43,366 nt of DNA from CAYLQA01 sp964385695 (GTDB lineage: Bacteria; Desulfobacterota; Desulfobulbia; Desulfobulbales; Desulfurivibrionaceae), in the NCBI GenBank assembly GCA_964385695.1, contig CAYLQA010000032.1, positions 1 through 43,366 on the forward strand, in the 5' to 3' direction. The notes below the pieces were generated by a model. That model was not told the DNA's origin, ran no database searches, and was given only the letters and a program-made list of their open reading frames with translations. This document shows, piece by piece, positions 22,662-29,916 of this stretch; the stretch's first letter is position 1; every line of letters begins with the position of its first letter. The translations under genes were made by a program, and so were the position numbers.

Positions 22662-23746
22662 AGATAAACCGTATAGGCCAAGATGCTTTTTGCCTAGCAG
22701 GGCTTATTGCCATTTCCACGCTGCTTCTTTCACCTGCACTCTCTTTGGGGGCAGAAGGGGAGAAAAAAACCTTTTCCGGGGTGAACGTCTTTTTTGAAAA
22801 CGACCTCTTCACCGGCTCGGATCGCAATTATACTAACGGTGTAAAGGCATCCTTTATTACAAAAAATTTAAATAACTCGGGCAGCGACCTGGCGCCTTTG
22901 GTAAAGGGAATCTCGCAAACCCTGTACAGCCTTCGTGAAGCAGCCCTGGGAACTATCCTCCCATTGAGCACAGAAGACCCTAAGGTACTCAATCCACCTA
23001 ACTACAAGGTAGAGTTTGCCTTTGGCCAAAATATGTATACGCCAAAGGATATCTCGAGCTACGAATTGATTCCAAACGACCGCCCTTACGCAGGCTGGAC
23101 CTACCTCAGCACTGCCTTTCATGTCCAGAAAATTGATGACTACATGCACACCTTTGAATTCCAGGCCGGGGTTGTGGGGCCGGAATCCCTGGCCGAGGAG
23201 ACCCAAAAATATGTGCACCGTGAGATCAGCAACTCGCCGCAACCCAATGGCTGGGGCCACCAACTTGAGACCGAGCTGGGTCTCGAGTTCGTATATGAAC
23301 AGAAACATCGCCTGGGCGAGATAGAAGAGGGCGGCCTTGATTTCGACGCCATCAGCCACGCGGGCTTTGCCCTGGGCAACATCCATACCTATCTCAACAC
23401 CGGGCTTGAGGTACGCGGCGGCTGGAACCTGCCCAAGGATTTCGGCGTATCACTGATCCGGCCTGCAGGCAGCACGCGGCTTGAGCCGGACAGGCGTGCC
23501 GCCCTTTATTTTTTCGGGGCCATGGATGCCCGCCTTGTGGGGCGAGATATCTTCCTGGACGGCAATACCTTTGCCGACAGCCACAGCGTTTCTAAAAAAT
23601 ATTTAGTGGCCGATTTTGCCGTGGGTGCCGCCTTAAATTATGAACGTTTCCGCCTGACCTGGACCAATGTCTATCGCACCAAAGAATTTGACGGCCAGCC
23701 CGACGGCCATAGTTTTGCCTCCATCACCATTTCTTTCTTTTTCTAA
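22658..23746 (+). CDS. lpxR: Lipid A 3-O-deacylase, LpxR family (outer-membrane beta barrel)
   Basis: 362 residues. A signal peptide (about 1-31, hydrophobic core LIAISTLLLSPALSLGA) precedes the LpxR/DUF2219 signature: VFFENDLFTGSDRNYTNGVKASF (Asn-Asp pair and Thr of the active site) and FGQNMYTPKDIS ... NDRPYAGWTYLSTAFH. The protein ends in Phe-Phe-Phe after alternating residues, as expected for an outer-membrane barrel (SFASITISFFF). It removes the 3'-acyloxyacyl chain of lipid A, altering the outer leaflet. The coupling to a thioesterase gene suggests handling of released acyl chains, which is inference. Confidence 0.87.
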   Translation: MKINRIGQDAFCLAGLIAISTLLLSPALSLGAEGEKKTFSGVNVFFENDLFTGSDRNYTNGVKASFITKNLNNSGSDLAPLVKGISQTLYSLREAALGTILPLSTEDPKVLNPPNYKVEFAFGQNMYTPKDISSYELIPNDRPYAGWTYLSTAFHVQKIDDYMHTFEFQAGVVGPESLAEETQKYVHREISNSPQPNGWGHQLETELGLEFVYEQKHRLGEIEEGGLDFDAISHAGFALGNIHTYLNTGLEVRGGWNLPKDFGVSLIRPAGSTRLEPDRRAALYFFGAMDARLVGRDIFLDGNTFADSHSVSKKYLVADFAVGAALNYERFRLTWTNVYRTKEFDGQPDGHSFASITISFFF

Positions 23747-23761
23747 CCCCTAAAAAAATTA

Positions 23762-23767
23762 TATAAT
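23762..23767 (+). promoter_or_regulatory. Candidate -10 box (TATAAT)
   Basis: A perfect TATAAT lies 79 nt before the next plus-strand ATG. The expected -35 area is only T-rich. A hairpin CATGTTTTG / CAAAACAAACATG occurs in the leader (about 23797-23831). Confidence 0.35.
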
Positions 23768-23840
23768 AGGAAAAAGCCGAGAGAATCACGCGCGGCATGT
23801 TTTGCTTGATCCACCAACAAAACAAACATGTAGGTGATTT

Positions 23841-24179
23841 ATGCCCCTCAGCAATTTTCCGCAAGACGTTCAGGAGTTTGCCATCCAGGTATACGAAAAG
23901 CCAAAGGATGAGCAACACCTTCGCGAAAACCATGTAGCCTTTACAGGCACTCCCCAGAAGCACCCGTTCAACAGAAAAAAGGTAATCCTGGTCTCCGACC
24001 CTTACAGCTCACAGACCTCGTATTTCGAGTTCATGACCGCTGATATCTCTTTTGTGGAAGAGCTGACCAATATTGTCAATATGGATGGCGAGGTGATTCC
24101 CATGGTCCGCATCTGGGTGAAGAAAAACAGCGTTGGAGTCCGCAGCACTCCCTTTATTGTACAAAGCACTGTGGGGTAG
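23841..24179 (+). CDS. Conserved-looking small cytosolic protein, unknown function
   Basis: 112 residues without signal peptide or membrane helix; mixed alpha/beta character with a central FNRKKVILVSDPYSSQTSYFEFMTADISFVEELTNIVNMDGEVIPMVRIWVKKNSVGVRSTPFIV. I do not recognise a family. It lies upstream of a universal stress protein and its stop codon falls inside a 10-bp hairpin, indicating a single-gene transcript. Confidence 0.65.
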   Translation: MPLSNFPQDVQEFAIQVYEKPKDEQHLRENHVAFTGTPQKHPFNRKKVILVSDPYSSQTSYFEFMTADISFVEELTNIVNMDGEVIPMVRIWVKKNSVGVRSTPFIVQSTVG

Positions 24180-24197
24180 CAACCACTCCACAGTGCT
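24165..24197 (+). terminator. Hairpin overlapping the stop codon of the preceding gene
   Basis: AGCACTGTGG and CCACAGTGCT form a perfect 10-bp stem around 13 nt that include the TAG stop. Only a short T tract follows, so termination would be partial. Confidence 0.45.
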
Positions 24198-24271
24198 CGA
24201 CTTTGCGCTTAATCATAAATGCCTTGAGACAATGTTCCGGGGTTAACAATCTAACGCAGGGGGTACGTGAT

Positions 24272-24715
24272 ATGAGTGACATCAACAAGATTCTGGTTCC
24301 CATCGATTTTACCGAGTTTTCAAGCAAAATAGTGGAGTACGCCGAAACCATCGCCGAAAAGTTCGGGGCCGAGATCGAGGTTCTTTTTGTGGTGGAGAGC
24401 TTGGAGTCCTATGCAGGCTTTGCCGTACCGCACATCTCCTTGGACGTCATGGAAAAGGATCTCATTGACCGGGCAGAGGCGAAGATGGAGGATTTTCTTG
24501 AGGCAAACATCAGCCCCAACATCAGCCGATCCGGCAAAGTCTTAAACGGCATCATAGCCGAACAGATTATCAACTATGCCCAGACTCATAGCAGCGACCT
24601 GATAGTCATGGGCACCCATGCCTGCAAGGGAATCGAAAGGGCGTTGTACGGCAGTGTGACCGAACGAGTCGTCAAAACAGCGCCCTGCCCGGTCCTCAGC
24701 ATGAATCCCTGTTAA
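24272..24715 (+). CDS. Universal stress protein (UspA family)
   Basis: 147 residues. N-terminal strand KILVPIDFTEFSSKIVEYAETIAEKFGAEIEVLFVVE and C-terminal ATP-binding signature G-x2-G-x9-G-S/T (MGTHACKGIERALYGSVTERVVKTAPCPVLSM) classify it as the ATP-binding Usp type. The ATG at 24272 gives the normal N-terminus; a purine-rich GGGGG lies upstream. Single domain, cytosolic. A hairpin after the gene (about 24725-24749) probably ends the transcript. Confidence 0.93.
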   Translation: MSDINKILVPIDFTEFSSKIVEYAETIAEKFGAEIEVLFVVESLESYAGFAVPHISLDVMEKDLIDRAEAKMEDFLEANISPNISRSGKVLNGIIAEQIINYAQTHSSDLIVMGTHACKGIERALYGSVTERVVKTAPCPVLSMNPC

Positions 24716-24724
24716 AATAAACCA

Positions 24725-24749
24725 CGGGTGAGAAGACGCACTCACCCGA
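24725..24749 (+). terminator. Probable terminator after the universal stress gene
   Basis: CGGGTGAG and CTCACCCG form an 8-bp stem with an 8-nt loop, followed by ACTTTACTTT, a T-rich but broken tail. Confidence 0.5.
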
Positions 24750-24774
24750 CTTTACTTTAAAAGGAGGCAGCCCG

Positions 24775-24954
24775 ATGAATGTCGCACAAATCAAAAAAAT
24801 GGCACAGAACAAAGGCATAAAACCAGGCAAAATGCGCAAGGCAGACCTGATCCGCGCCATCCAAACAGAGGAGGGGAACTTCCCGTGTTTTGCCTCCGCA
24901 ACTGAACAATGCGACCAACTCGATTGCTGTTGGCGTGAGGATTGTCTTTCATAA
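24775..24954 (+). CDS. 59-residue SAP-like, Cys-rich small protein
   Basis: The ATG follows AAAGGAGG at good spacing. The N-terminal part (VAQIKKMAQNKGIKPGKMRKADLIRAIQTEEGN) is the helix-extended-loop-helix pattern of SAP/Rho-N-type nucleic-acid-binding domains. The C-terminal part (CFASATEQCDQLDCCWREDC) has five Cys and could hold a metal or a cluster. Small proteins with this two-part layout are common in Geobacter- and Desulfo-type genomes, to my knowledge without an assigned role. It is flanked by hairpins on both sides, so it is a single-gene unit. Confidence 0.82.
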   Translation: MNVAQIKKMAQNKGIKPGKMRKADLIRAIQTEEGNFPCFASATEQCDQLDCCWREDCLS

Positions 24955-25040
24955 TAAGCAGTTATGCATTTCCTCATTTTTCTGCTTCATATTTCCTTTT
25001 TGGATGTGGGAGAATAATATCCGCACGGAGTGATTTTCCG

Positions 25041-25060
25041 GGAGGCACCCTCCCGGGAGT
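25041..25060 (+). terminator. GC-rich hairpin after the SAP-like gene
   Basis: CCGGGAGG-CAC-CCTCCCGG is a near-perfect stem. The T tract only begins about 12 nt later, so efficiency as a terminator is unsure. Confidence 0.4.
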
Positions 25061-25110
25061 CCACCATTTTCTCTTTCACATCTGATAGTTATCCAATATG
25101 AGGAAAAGCT

Positions 25111-25401
25111 ATGGCGGTTGAATTTCTTCCTATTGAGGGGAACTGGTACGAGTCACTTGAAAGCGGGGAAAGTTTTGTTGTTGTCACCCTGGATGAAGAC
25201 GAACGCGTGGTGGAAATCCAGCATCAAAACGGTGACGTTGAGGAGCTTGAGCTTGAAGAGTGGTTCGCGCTTGACCTTGAACCGACCGAACCCCCTGAAG
25301 ATTGGCTGGGAACGTATGGGGAGATGGACGAGGAGGATGCCCACTATAATGTCGGCGACATGGATACCGATGAGTGGGGGGACCCGATTGACCTGGAGTA
25401 A
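25111..25401 (+). CDS. Small acidic protein, DUF6763-like
   Basis: 96 residues, strongly acidic. The pattern EFLPIEGNWYESLESGESFVVVTLDEDERVVEIQHQNGDVEELELEEWFALDLEPTEPPEDWLG matches my recollection of the DUF6763 family, small proteins also found in gammaproteobacteria. No catalytic residues are evident; the beta-rich N-terminal half looks like a small barrel. Cytosolic. It is followed by an imperfect hairpin and then another small gene. Confidence 0.75.
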   Translation: MAVEFLPIEGNWYESLESGESFVVVTLDEDERVVEIQHQNGDVEELELEEWFALDLEPTEPPEDWLGTYGEMDEEDAHYNVGDMDTDEWGDPIDLE

Positions 25402-25419
25402 CCGACACTGTTGACTCTT

Positions 25420-25457
25420 GTGCAAATGGCATCGTCGCTTCCTGCGGCATGCGTTTG
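25420..25457 (+). promoter_or_regulatory. Imperfect hairpin between two small genes
   Basis: GTGCAAATG-GCAT and ATGCG-TTTGCAC pair with one bulge. It separates the DUF6763-like gene from the next gene, and may be a processing site or weak terminator. Confidence 0.35.
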
Positions 25458-25488
25458 CACTGCACACCCTAAGTCCAGGAGGTAGTAA

Positions 25489-25851
25489 ATGACCAAACAA
25501 CTCTCTTTCAGCAAGTATGAGAATCGCGCCCTGCCGGGTTTTCGCGACAGGACAAACATGGCAGAATCAACCGAGGATATTAAGAAGTTTTTTAATTATA
25601 CGACCAAAGAGCTGTTTGATAATGTTTTTGAAGGCAGAGTCACCTTCGAGCATGGCGATATCGCCCTATCCACCCAGGAGGAACCTTACTACGCACTCAG
25701 TGAAAGGCTGATGACCACAGATGAATTCACCAAAATCTGGAACAACTCGGATTTACCCAGGGTAACGGGAAGACTCGCTAAGACAGCGGCCAACCGATGC
25801 CGGCACCTGGAAAAACACCCGGAAAAAACAAATTCCAAGATCAGAATGTAA
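25489..25851 (+). CDS. Unknown 120-residue protein
   Basis: Ribosome site CCAGGAGG precedes the ATG. Charged, no signal peptide or membrane helix; predicted mostly helical, with a basic C-terminus (RVTGRLAKTAANRCRHLEKHPEKTNSKIRM) that could bind nucleic acid. I do not recognise a family. A strong terminator follows 6 nt after the stop. Confidence 0.65.
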   Translation: MTKQLSFSKYENRALPGFRDRTNMAESTEDIKKFFNYTTKELFDNVFEGRVTFEHGDIALSTQEEPYYALSERLMTTDEFTKIWNNSDLPRVTGRLAKTAANRCRHLEKHPEKTNSKIRM

Positions 25852-25857
25852 CACCCA

Positions 25858-25884
25858 AAGGAGCCTTAACGGCTCCTTTTTTTT
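25858..25884 (+). terminator. Rho-independent terminator
   Basis: AAGGAGCC-TTAAC-GGCTCCTT followed by eight T. It ends the plus-strand small-gene series; the minus-strand transporter gene ends just beyond it. Confidence 0.9.
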
Positions 25885-25903
25885 GCCCTTTGCAGGGCTC
25901 AAC

Positions 25904-26794
25904 TCAAAAAAACCAGGCCAAAAGATAGCGTAGCGAGACAAAGGAAACGACCAGGAAAAGTCCAAGTTTGATAGGATACTCCGGCACGTAGCGCTGTGTC
26001 TTTGCCCCGAGATACCCACCCAGAGCCCCGCCCAGCCCGAAAGAAAGGCCCAAGAGGTAATCAGGCCTGGTCTCAAGGCCAGCGGAAAAAAATCCAAAAT
26101 GATAGACTGCTACCCCGATCATTGAACTGATCAGGGTGCCAAGGAGTGAGGCTCCGGCCACACTGTGAACGGGCAGACGCAATACCGAGATACAAAATGG
26201 GGCCAGTACGGCACCGCCGCCAATCCCGTACGCCCCCCCAACCACACCGACAAAAAAAGAAATCAGCAGCAAGGGCCTGGGATCAAAGCCGTACTCCTTA
26301 CCATCAAAACTATACTCTACGCAGGTTATGCCACGCTTTAGGCAACGCACCTCAGCCGCATGCTCAGGAGGGAGTGCCTGCGAATTCCCCTTACCAAAAA
26401 CCTTCTTGCCCATGAGCCAGGCCAGGTAAAAAAGAACCAAGCCGGCAAAAGGTTTAAAGCTGACCGGGTCATGTAACCACTTCACTCGAATCCCGTAACC
26501 AAAAATTATCCCCGGGAAACTCCCCGCAACAATGATCGCAGCCAAAGGCCAGTTCATTCGCCCTTCTCTGGCATATCGCACCACGGTGCCGGGAATGGCG
26601 AAAACATTATAGGTAAAGTTGGTGGCGGATACGCCGGGGGAAGTGTAGCCAAGAAAACTCATCTGAAAGGGCAGCAACAAAAAAGCGCCGGTCACCCCGC
26701 CCATGGCACCGAAATAGGCCAGAAAAAATGCGACCAAAGGGGGCAGAAAGGCATACGTTTCAATTTGGGCTACTGGGAAAAGGATCTTATCCAT
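25904..26794 (-). CDS. TauE/SafE-family anion exporter (sulfite/organosulfonate type)
   Basis: 296 residues with about eight membrane helices in two related halves, each opening with a Gly-rich loop (FGAMGGVTGAFLLLPFQMSFLGYTSPGVSATN and VGVVGGAYGIGGGAVLAPFCISVLRLPVHSVAGASLLGTLISS), as in TauE/SafE proteins. A hydrophilic loop (about 130-165, with Cys residues CLKRGITCVEYSFDGKEYGF) separates the halves. Sulfite or a related anion is the likely substrate in a sulfur-metabolising host, but the family is broad. Located in the inner membrane. Alone on the minus strand, 48 nt from the CheY-like gene. Confidence 0.85.
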   Translation of the reverse strand: MDKILFPVAQIETYAFLPPLVAFFLAYFGAMGGVTGAFLLLPFQMSFLGYTSPGVSATNFTYNVFAIPGTVVRYAREGRMNWPLAAIIVAGSFPGIIFGYGIRVKWLHDPVSFKPFAGLVLFYLAWLMGKKVFGKGNSQALPPEHAAEVRCLKRGITCVEYSFDGKEYGFDPRPLLLISFFVGVVGGAYGIGGGAVLAPFCISVLRLPVHSVAGASLLGTLISSMIGVAVYHFGFFSAGLETRPDYLLGLSFGLGGALGGYLGAKTQRYVPEYPIKLGLFLVVSFVSLRYLLAWFF

Positions 26795-26842
26795 CTGGGG
26801 ATTACCGGTACTCAGGTATTGCCGAGATTAGAAAACGTCTTT

Positions 26843-27241
26843 TTAATGGGGAGCTGCACCTAGCCGAAAAACCTTTTCAATACTCTCCTTTAAAACATCA
26901 CGGGTAAAAGGTTTTACGACATATTCGCTGACCTTGGCCTGAATTGCCTCCATGACAAGATGGGGTTGGGCCTCGGCAGAAATCATGATAAAGGGGACAT
27001 CCTTGGTCTCCTCATTGGCCCGAATCTCTCTCAGCAGGTCGATGCCGTGCATTACCTGCATGCACCAGTCGGATAAGATAAGGTCGACCTTCTGCTCTTG
27101 CACCACAGTAAGCGCCTTTTTACCGTCCGACGCCTCGGTAATGGAGGAAAAACCCAGATCGCGCAAATGATTACAGATAATACGACGCATCACCAGTGAA
27201 TCGTCTACCACCAGGATGTTCATATCTTTATTAAGATCCAT
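26843..27241 (-). CDS. Single-domain CheY-like response regulator
   Basis: 132 residues, receiver domain only. Acidic pair D13-D14, phosphoacceptor D58 (LILSDWCMQVMHGIDLL), Ser/Thr in MISAEAQ and the conserved Lys in EYVVKPFTRD. D58 is followed by W-C-M-Q where CheY proteins usually have W-N-M-P. No output domain and no neighbouring kinase or chemotaxis gene, so it acts by protein contact or as a phosphate relay. It may be read together with the downstream TauE/SafE gene (48 nt). Confidence 0.9.
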   Translation of the reverse strand: MDLNKDMNILVVDDSLVMRRIICNHLRDLGFSSITEASDGKKALTVVQEQKVDLILSDWCMQVMHGIDLLREIRANEETKDVPFIMISAEAQPHLVMEAIQAKVSEYVVKPFTRDVLKESIEKVFRLGAAPH

Positions 27242-27374
27242 TCAACTAAAAAACCAATTTTTAACCGGAAAAAATGATGTGCCGACCACATCTCGCCCCA
27301 ACTCATACAAGTATAGTGAAGAATCGCCCACTTGGGAAGGGGGAAGATTCTCAAGTAAAACTCAGGCACAAAAA

Positions 27375-27406
27375 AAGGCCTGGGAAAAATATCCCAAGCC
27401 TGAATT
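27375..27406 (-). terminator. Rho-independent terminator of the cold-shock gene
   Basis: On the minus strand AGGCTTGGGA-TATTT-TCCCAGGCCT (10-bp stem with one G-T pair) followed by seven T. Confidence 0.88.
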
Positions 27407-27428
27407 CTCTTTAACGAGGAAAATAAAA

Positions 27429-27644
27429 TCAGCTTAAAACATCCACATCCTCCGCCTGCAATCCTTTATTGGTTTCGATCAGGTTAAATTCGACCTCCTG
27501 GCCGTCTTGCAGGGTGCGATATCCATCACCACGGATGCCACGATAATGCACAAAAACATCGTTTAAGCCATCACGCTCAATAAAGCCGTAACCCTTTGCA
27601 CTATCAAACCACTTTACTGTTCCATTCAAACGTTCATCGGACAT
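27429..27644 (-). CDS. Cold-shock-domain protein (Csp family)
   Basis: 71 residues. RNP1 (KGYGFIER) and RNP2-like (DVFVHYRGI) nucleic-acid-binding motifs on the five-strand OB fold. YRGIRGDGYRTLQDGQEVEFNLIETNKGLQAEDV completes the fold. The ATG giving MSDERLNGTVKWFDSAKGYGF is chosen because TGTGGAGGGAGG precedes it. An RNA chaperone. The long 5' leader (about 140 nt from a candidate promoter) with complementary segments is like those of cold-inducible csp genes. Confidence 0.92.
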   Translation of the reverse strand: MSDERLNGTVKWFDSAKGYGFIERDGLNDVFVHYRGIRGDGYRTLQDGQEVEFNLIETNKGLQAEDVDVLS

Positions 27645-27822
27645 TCTTAACCTCCCTCCACATTTCACTGAACATAGATCATGATTTCAGCAGCAGGCGC
27701 CGCATTCCGTTCCTTTAGCAGCCTGTTTCCAGAGGATGTCTCAAAGGCCTGCAAAAAGGATGCTGCTGTTTGTAAGGCAGCACATAATATGCATTATGCG
27801 GGAAGATTTTTTTTGAAATCAA
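27645..27822 (-). promoter_or_regulatory. csp promoter and long 5' leader
   Basis: TTGATT (27817-27822) with 18 nt to CATAAT (27793-27798) on the minus strand. The roughly 140-nt leader contains CAGCAGCATCC, GGCTGCT and GCCTGCTGCTG segments that can pair in alternative ways, reminiscent of the cspA thermoswitch. The structure is inferred by eye. Confidence 0.45.
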
Positions 27823-27925
27823 GTTATTTATTTCTTTACGGGATACTCGGTACCGAGAATGTGCGAAAAGAAGTTAAGAAAAGCTCAGGATGGGCTGTTG
27901 GAATACTAGAGATAATACAAAAAAA

Positions 27926-27947
27926 AGAGCCGACAAAAGTCGGCTCT
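27926..27947 (-). terminator. Terminator of tRNA-Arg
   Basis: On the minus strand AGAGCCGAC-TTTT-GTCGGCTCT (9-bp perfect stem) followed by T6 or more, 8 nt after the tRNA 3' end. Confidence 0.9.
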
Positions 27948-27954
27948 AAAATAA

Positions 27955-28031
27955 TGGTGAGCGAGGCGGGATTCGAACCCACGACCTTCTGCTCCGGAGG
28001 CAGACGCTCTATCCAGCTGAGCTACTCACCC
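27955..28031 (-). tRNA. tRNA-Arg (anticodon CCG)
   Basis: 77-nt cloverleaf. Acceptor GGGTGAG/CTCGCTC (two G-T pairs), D arm GCTC/GAGC, anticodon stem TCTGC/GCAGA with loop CTCCGGA (anticodon CCG), T loop TTCGAAT, encoded CCA. It has its own terminator. Confidence 0.94.
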
Positions 28032-28039
28032 ACTAAGGT

Positions 28040-28112
28040 CCATAGTGAGGGCCTTTAAATACCACGGATCAAATTCCGAGTAAAGCCATTTTGAAATTGC
28101 CCATAGTGGTTA
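28040..28112. other. Imperfect inverted repeat between tilS and tRNA-Arg
   Basis: GGCCTTTAAATACCAC and GTGGTTAAAGGCC pair over about 13 bp around a 45-nt interior. It lies downstream of tilS and upstream of the tRNA on the minus strand; it may end the tilS transcript. Confidence 0.35.
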
Positions 28113-28154
28113 AAGGCCGTTATTTTCCCATCGTAAATGTCCGACTTTGCATGT

Positions 28155-29597
28155 TCAGAAAGCCGTAAAATCAGCAAGGCTCAAAACAAGCATCTGCTTG
28201 CTGGAACGAGAAAGGCGCACCCGCTCATCGATACGCAGGCCAACTACGGCGACGATTCCCCTACTGTCCAGCACTATGGGCACCTGCCAGCGTTTCTTTC
28301 GCTCGATTTTTTGGTCGGTAAAAAAATCAGACACTGTTTTGCTGCCCGGTGCGCCCAAAGGGTGGAATCTGTCGCCGCTAGAAAAAGAACGAATGGTGAG
28401 TGGAAAGCTGAGGGCGTCATAATTAAGATACTCAGAATCCGGGAGCTTATTCTCTATCATGTCTTGCGCGTATGGCAAAAGGGCCACGGTAATGATTTTT
28501 CCCAACTCGTCGATCAGGTAGGTGCCGGGCTCCTCGATGATTGCTTCAAAGAAATCCGGTTCATCTAGAGCAAGATCCCCCCGGCCCGCACCCTTGCCCT
28601 GAGGGTAGGAAAAAACCAACTCCTGCTGCATCCTTTCAACACGCAGGCCTTGCGACAGGTGAGTCAAGCCGCCGACTTGCCCTTTTACTGCCAAATCACG
28701 CAACTGCTCGATCTGTTTAAATGAAGGACGCTGTTCCATAAACCAGCAGGTCTTTTCCAGCACCCGTCTTTGCAGGGCGACAGCCAGTTGGTCAAAATCG
28801 GCAAGATTCAGCGTGGCGCTCGGCAATTGGTGGCCTGGTCCCAGGGCGATTGATACTACCTGGTCAAAGGCGGCTTGGCCCAACTCTTCCAACACATCCT
28901 CTTCATCCTGCAAAATAGCCGCGGTTTCCCGCAGGGACTCATGGATATTGGGGTTGAAATTTTCAGCCAGGTACGGCAGGGCATCGAGCCGGATCCGGTT
29001 CCGTAAAAAATCCCGTTCCAGATTGGAGGAATCGACAGCAAAGGAGATATCCTTTGCCTTGAGGTAGTGCATAATTTCATCTTTGCTCACACCAAGAAAG
29101 GGGCGGATTACTTTCTGCCCGGCGATAAAATCCATGCCGCTCATTCCCTTGCGCCCGGTGCCGCGCACCAGACGAAGAAGCACCTCTTCCGCCTGATCAT
29201 CCGCCGTATGGGCGACTGCGATCTTCATCGCCCTTTCCTGCTCGGCAATGCTCTCTAAAAAACCGTAGCGCAGTTCCCGGGCCGCATGCTCAATGGACAT
29301 TTTCTTATCATTGGCATACTCCCTGACCCCTACTTGACCTGAAAAAAAGGGGACATGATGATGCGCTGCCACCTCGGCAACCAGACTTGCCTCCTGTCCG
29401 GTCTCAGCCGATCGCAGGCCATGATCCACATAGGCAGCCAGAATAGAAATGCCAAGGGTATCTCTAAGTTCAAGAAGGACATGTAAAAGGGCCATGGAGT
29501 CCGGCCCCGCGGAAACAGCCACCAGCACACGGTCTCCGGCGGCAACAAGCCCATGCTTGTCGATAGCAGTCTTTGTCTTTTTCACAAGCGGATGCAT
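28155..29597 (-). CDS. tilS: tRNA(Ile)-lysidine synthase
   Basis: 480 residues. The N-terminal PP-loop ATPase has VAVSAGPDSMALLHVLLEL (SGGxDS-type loop with A in place of the first G, often seen) and HTADDQAEEVLLRLVRGTGRKGMSGM. Middle substrate-binding domain and C-terminal PP-loop-associated domain (FRSGDRFHPLGAPGSKTVSDFFTDQKIERKKRWQVPIVLDSRGIVAVVGLRIDERVRLS) are present. It converts C34 of tRNA-Ile(CAU) to lysidine. The ATG giving MHPLVKKTK is preferred; a TTG 13 codons upstream is an alternative. Divergent from galU. Confidence 0.94.
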   Translation of the reverse strand: MHPLVKKTKTAIDKHGLVAAGDRVLVAVSAGPDSMALLHVLLELRDTLGISILAAYVDHGLRSAETGQEASLVAEVAAHHHVPFFSGQVGVREYANDKKMSIEHAARELRYGFLESIAEQERAMKIAVAHTADDQAEEVLLRLVRGTGRKGMSGMDFIAGQKVIRPFLGVSKDEIMHYLKAKDISFAVDSSNLERDFLRNRIRLDALPYLAENFNPNIHESLRETAAILQDEEDVLEELGQAAFDQVVSIALGPGHQLPSATLNLADFDQLAVALQRRVLEKTCWFMEQRPSFKQIEQLRDLAVKGQVGGLTHLSQGLRVERMQQELVFSYPQGKGAGRGDLALDEPDFFEAIIEEPGTYLIDELGKIITVALLPYAQDMIENKLPDSEYLNYDALSFPLTIRSFSSGDRFHPLGAPGSKTVSDFFTDQKIERKKRWQVPIVLDSRGIVAVVGLRIDERVRLSRSSKQMLVLSLADFTAF

Positions 29598-29672
29598 TGC
29601 GGCAAGTAATCCTTTTTTATAGGAAGCGGTTGCCAAACTTGGCAGGAATAGACCATACTACATACAATATTG

Positions 29673-29875
29673 AACATGCAAAGCGAAACGTACCCCAAGG
29701 GCACTTCCGCTGGGCGCATCCCGCAACTCGAAGTCGAAGTTTATGCCCTTCAGGGTGCTTATCTGCTGCGGGAGGAGTGAGCGAATGTTATAAAGACAAC
29801 TTCCTTACATACCGAGATTCTCCGTGGCTCGAAGTCTTGCGCTTATCTGCCGCGGGGAGTTTCAATATATTAGCT
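29673..29875 (+). repeat. Two-hairpin intergenic repeat (family H, copy 2, expanded)
   Basis: It begins with the same 18 nt AACATGCAAAGCGAAACG as copy 1 (12784-12896, minus) and carries the same 21-nt core ending in GAATGTTATAAAGA, then CTTACATACCGA and the second hairpin (TTCTCCG ... GCGGGGAG). The first hairpin is about 90 bp longer than in copy 1. Both hairpins contain CTCGAAGTC ... GCTTATCTGC, suggesting internal duplication. It fills the tilS-galU divergent spacer, so promoters may lie inside it. Confidence 0.7.
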
Positions 29876-29916
29876 CTTTTCTAAAAGATAATAAAATTCC
29901 CACCTAGCGAGTTTAT

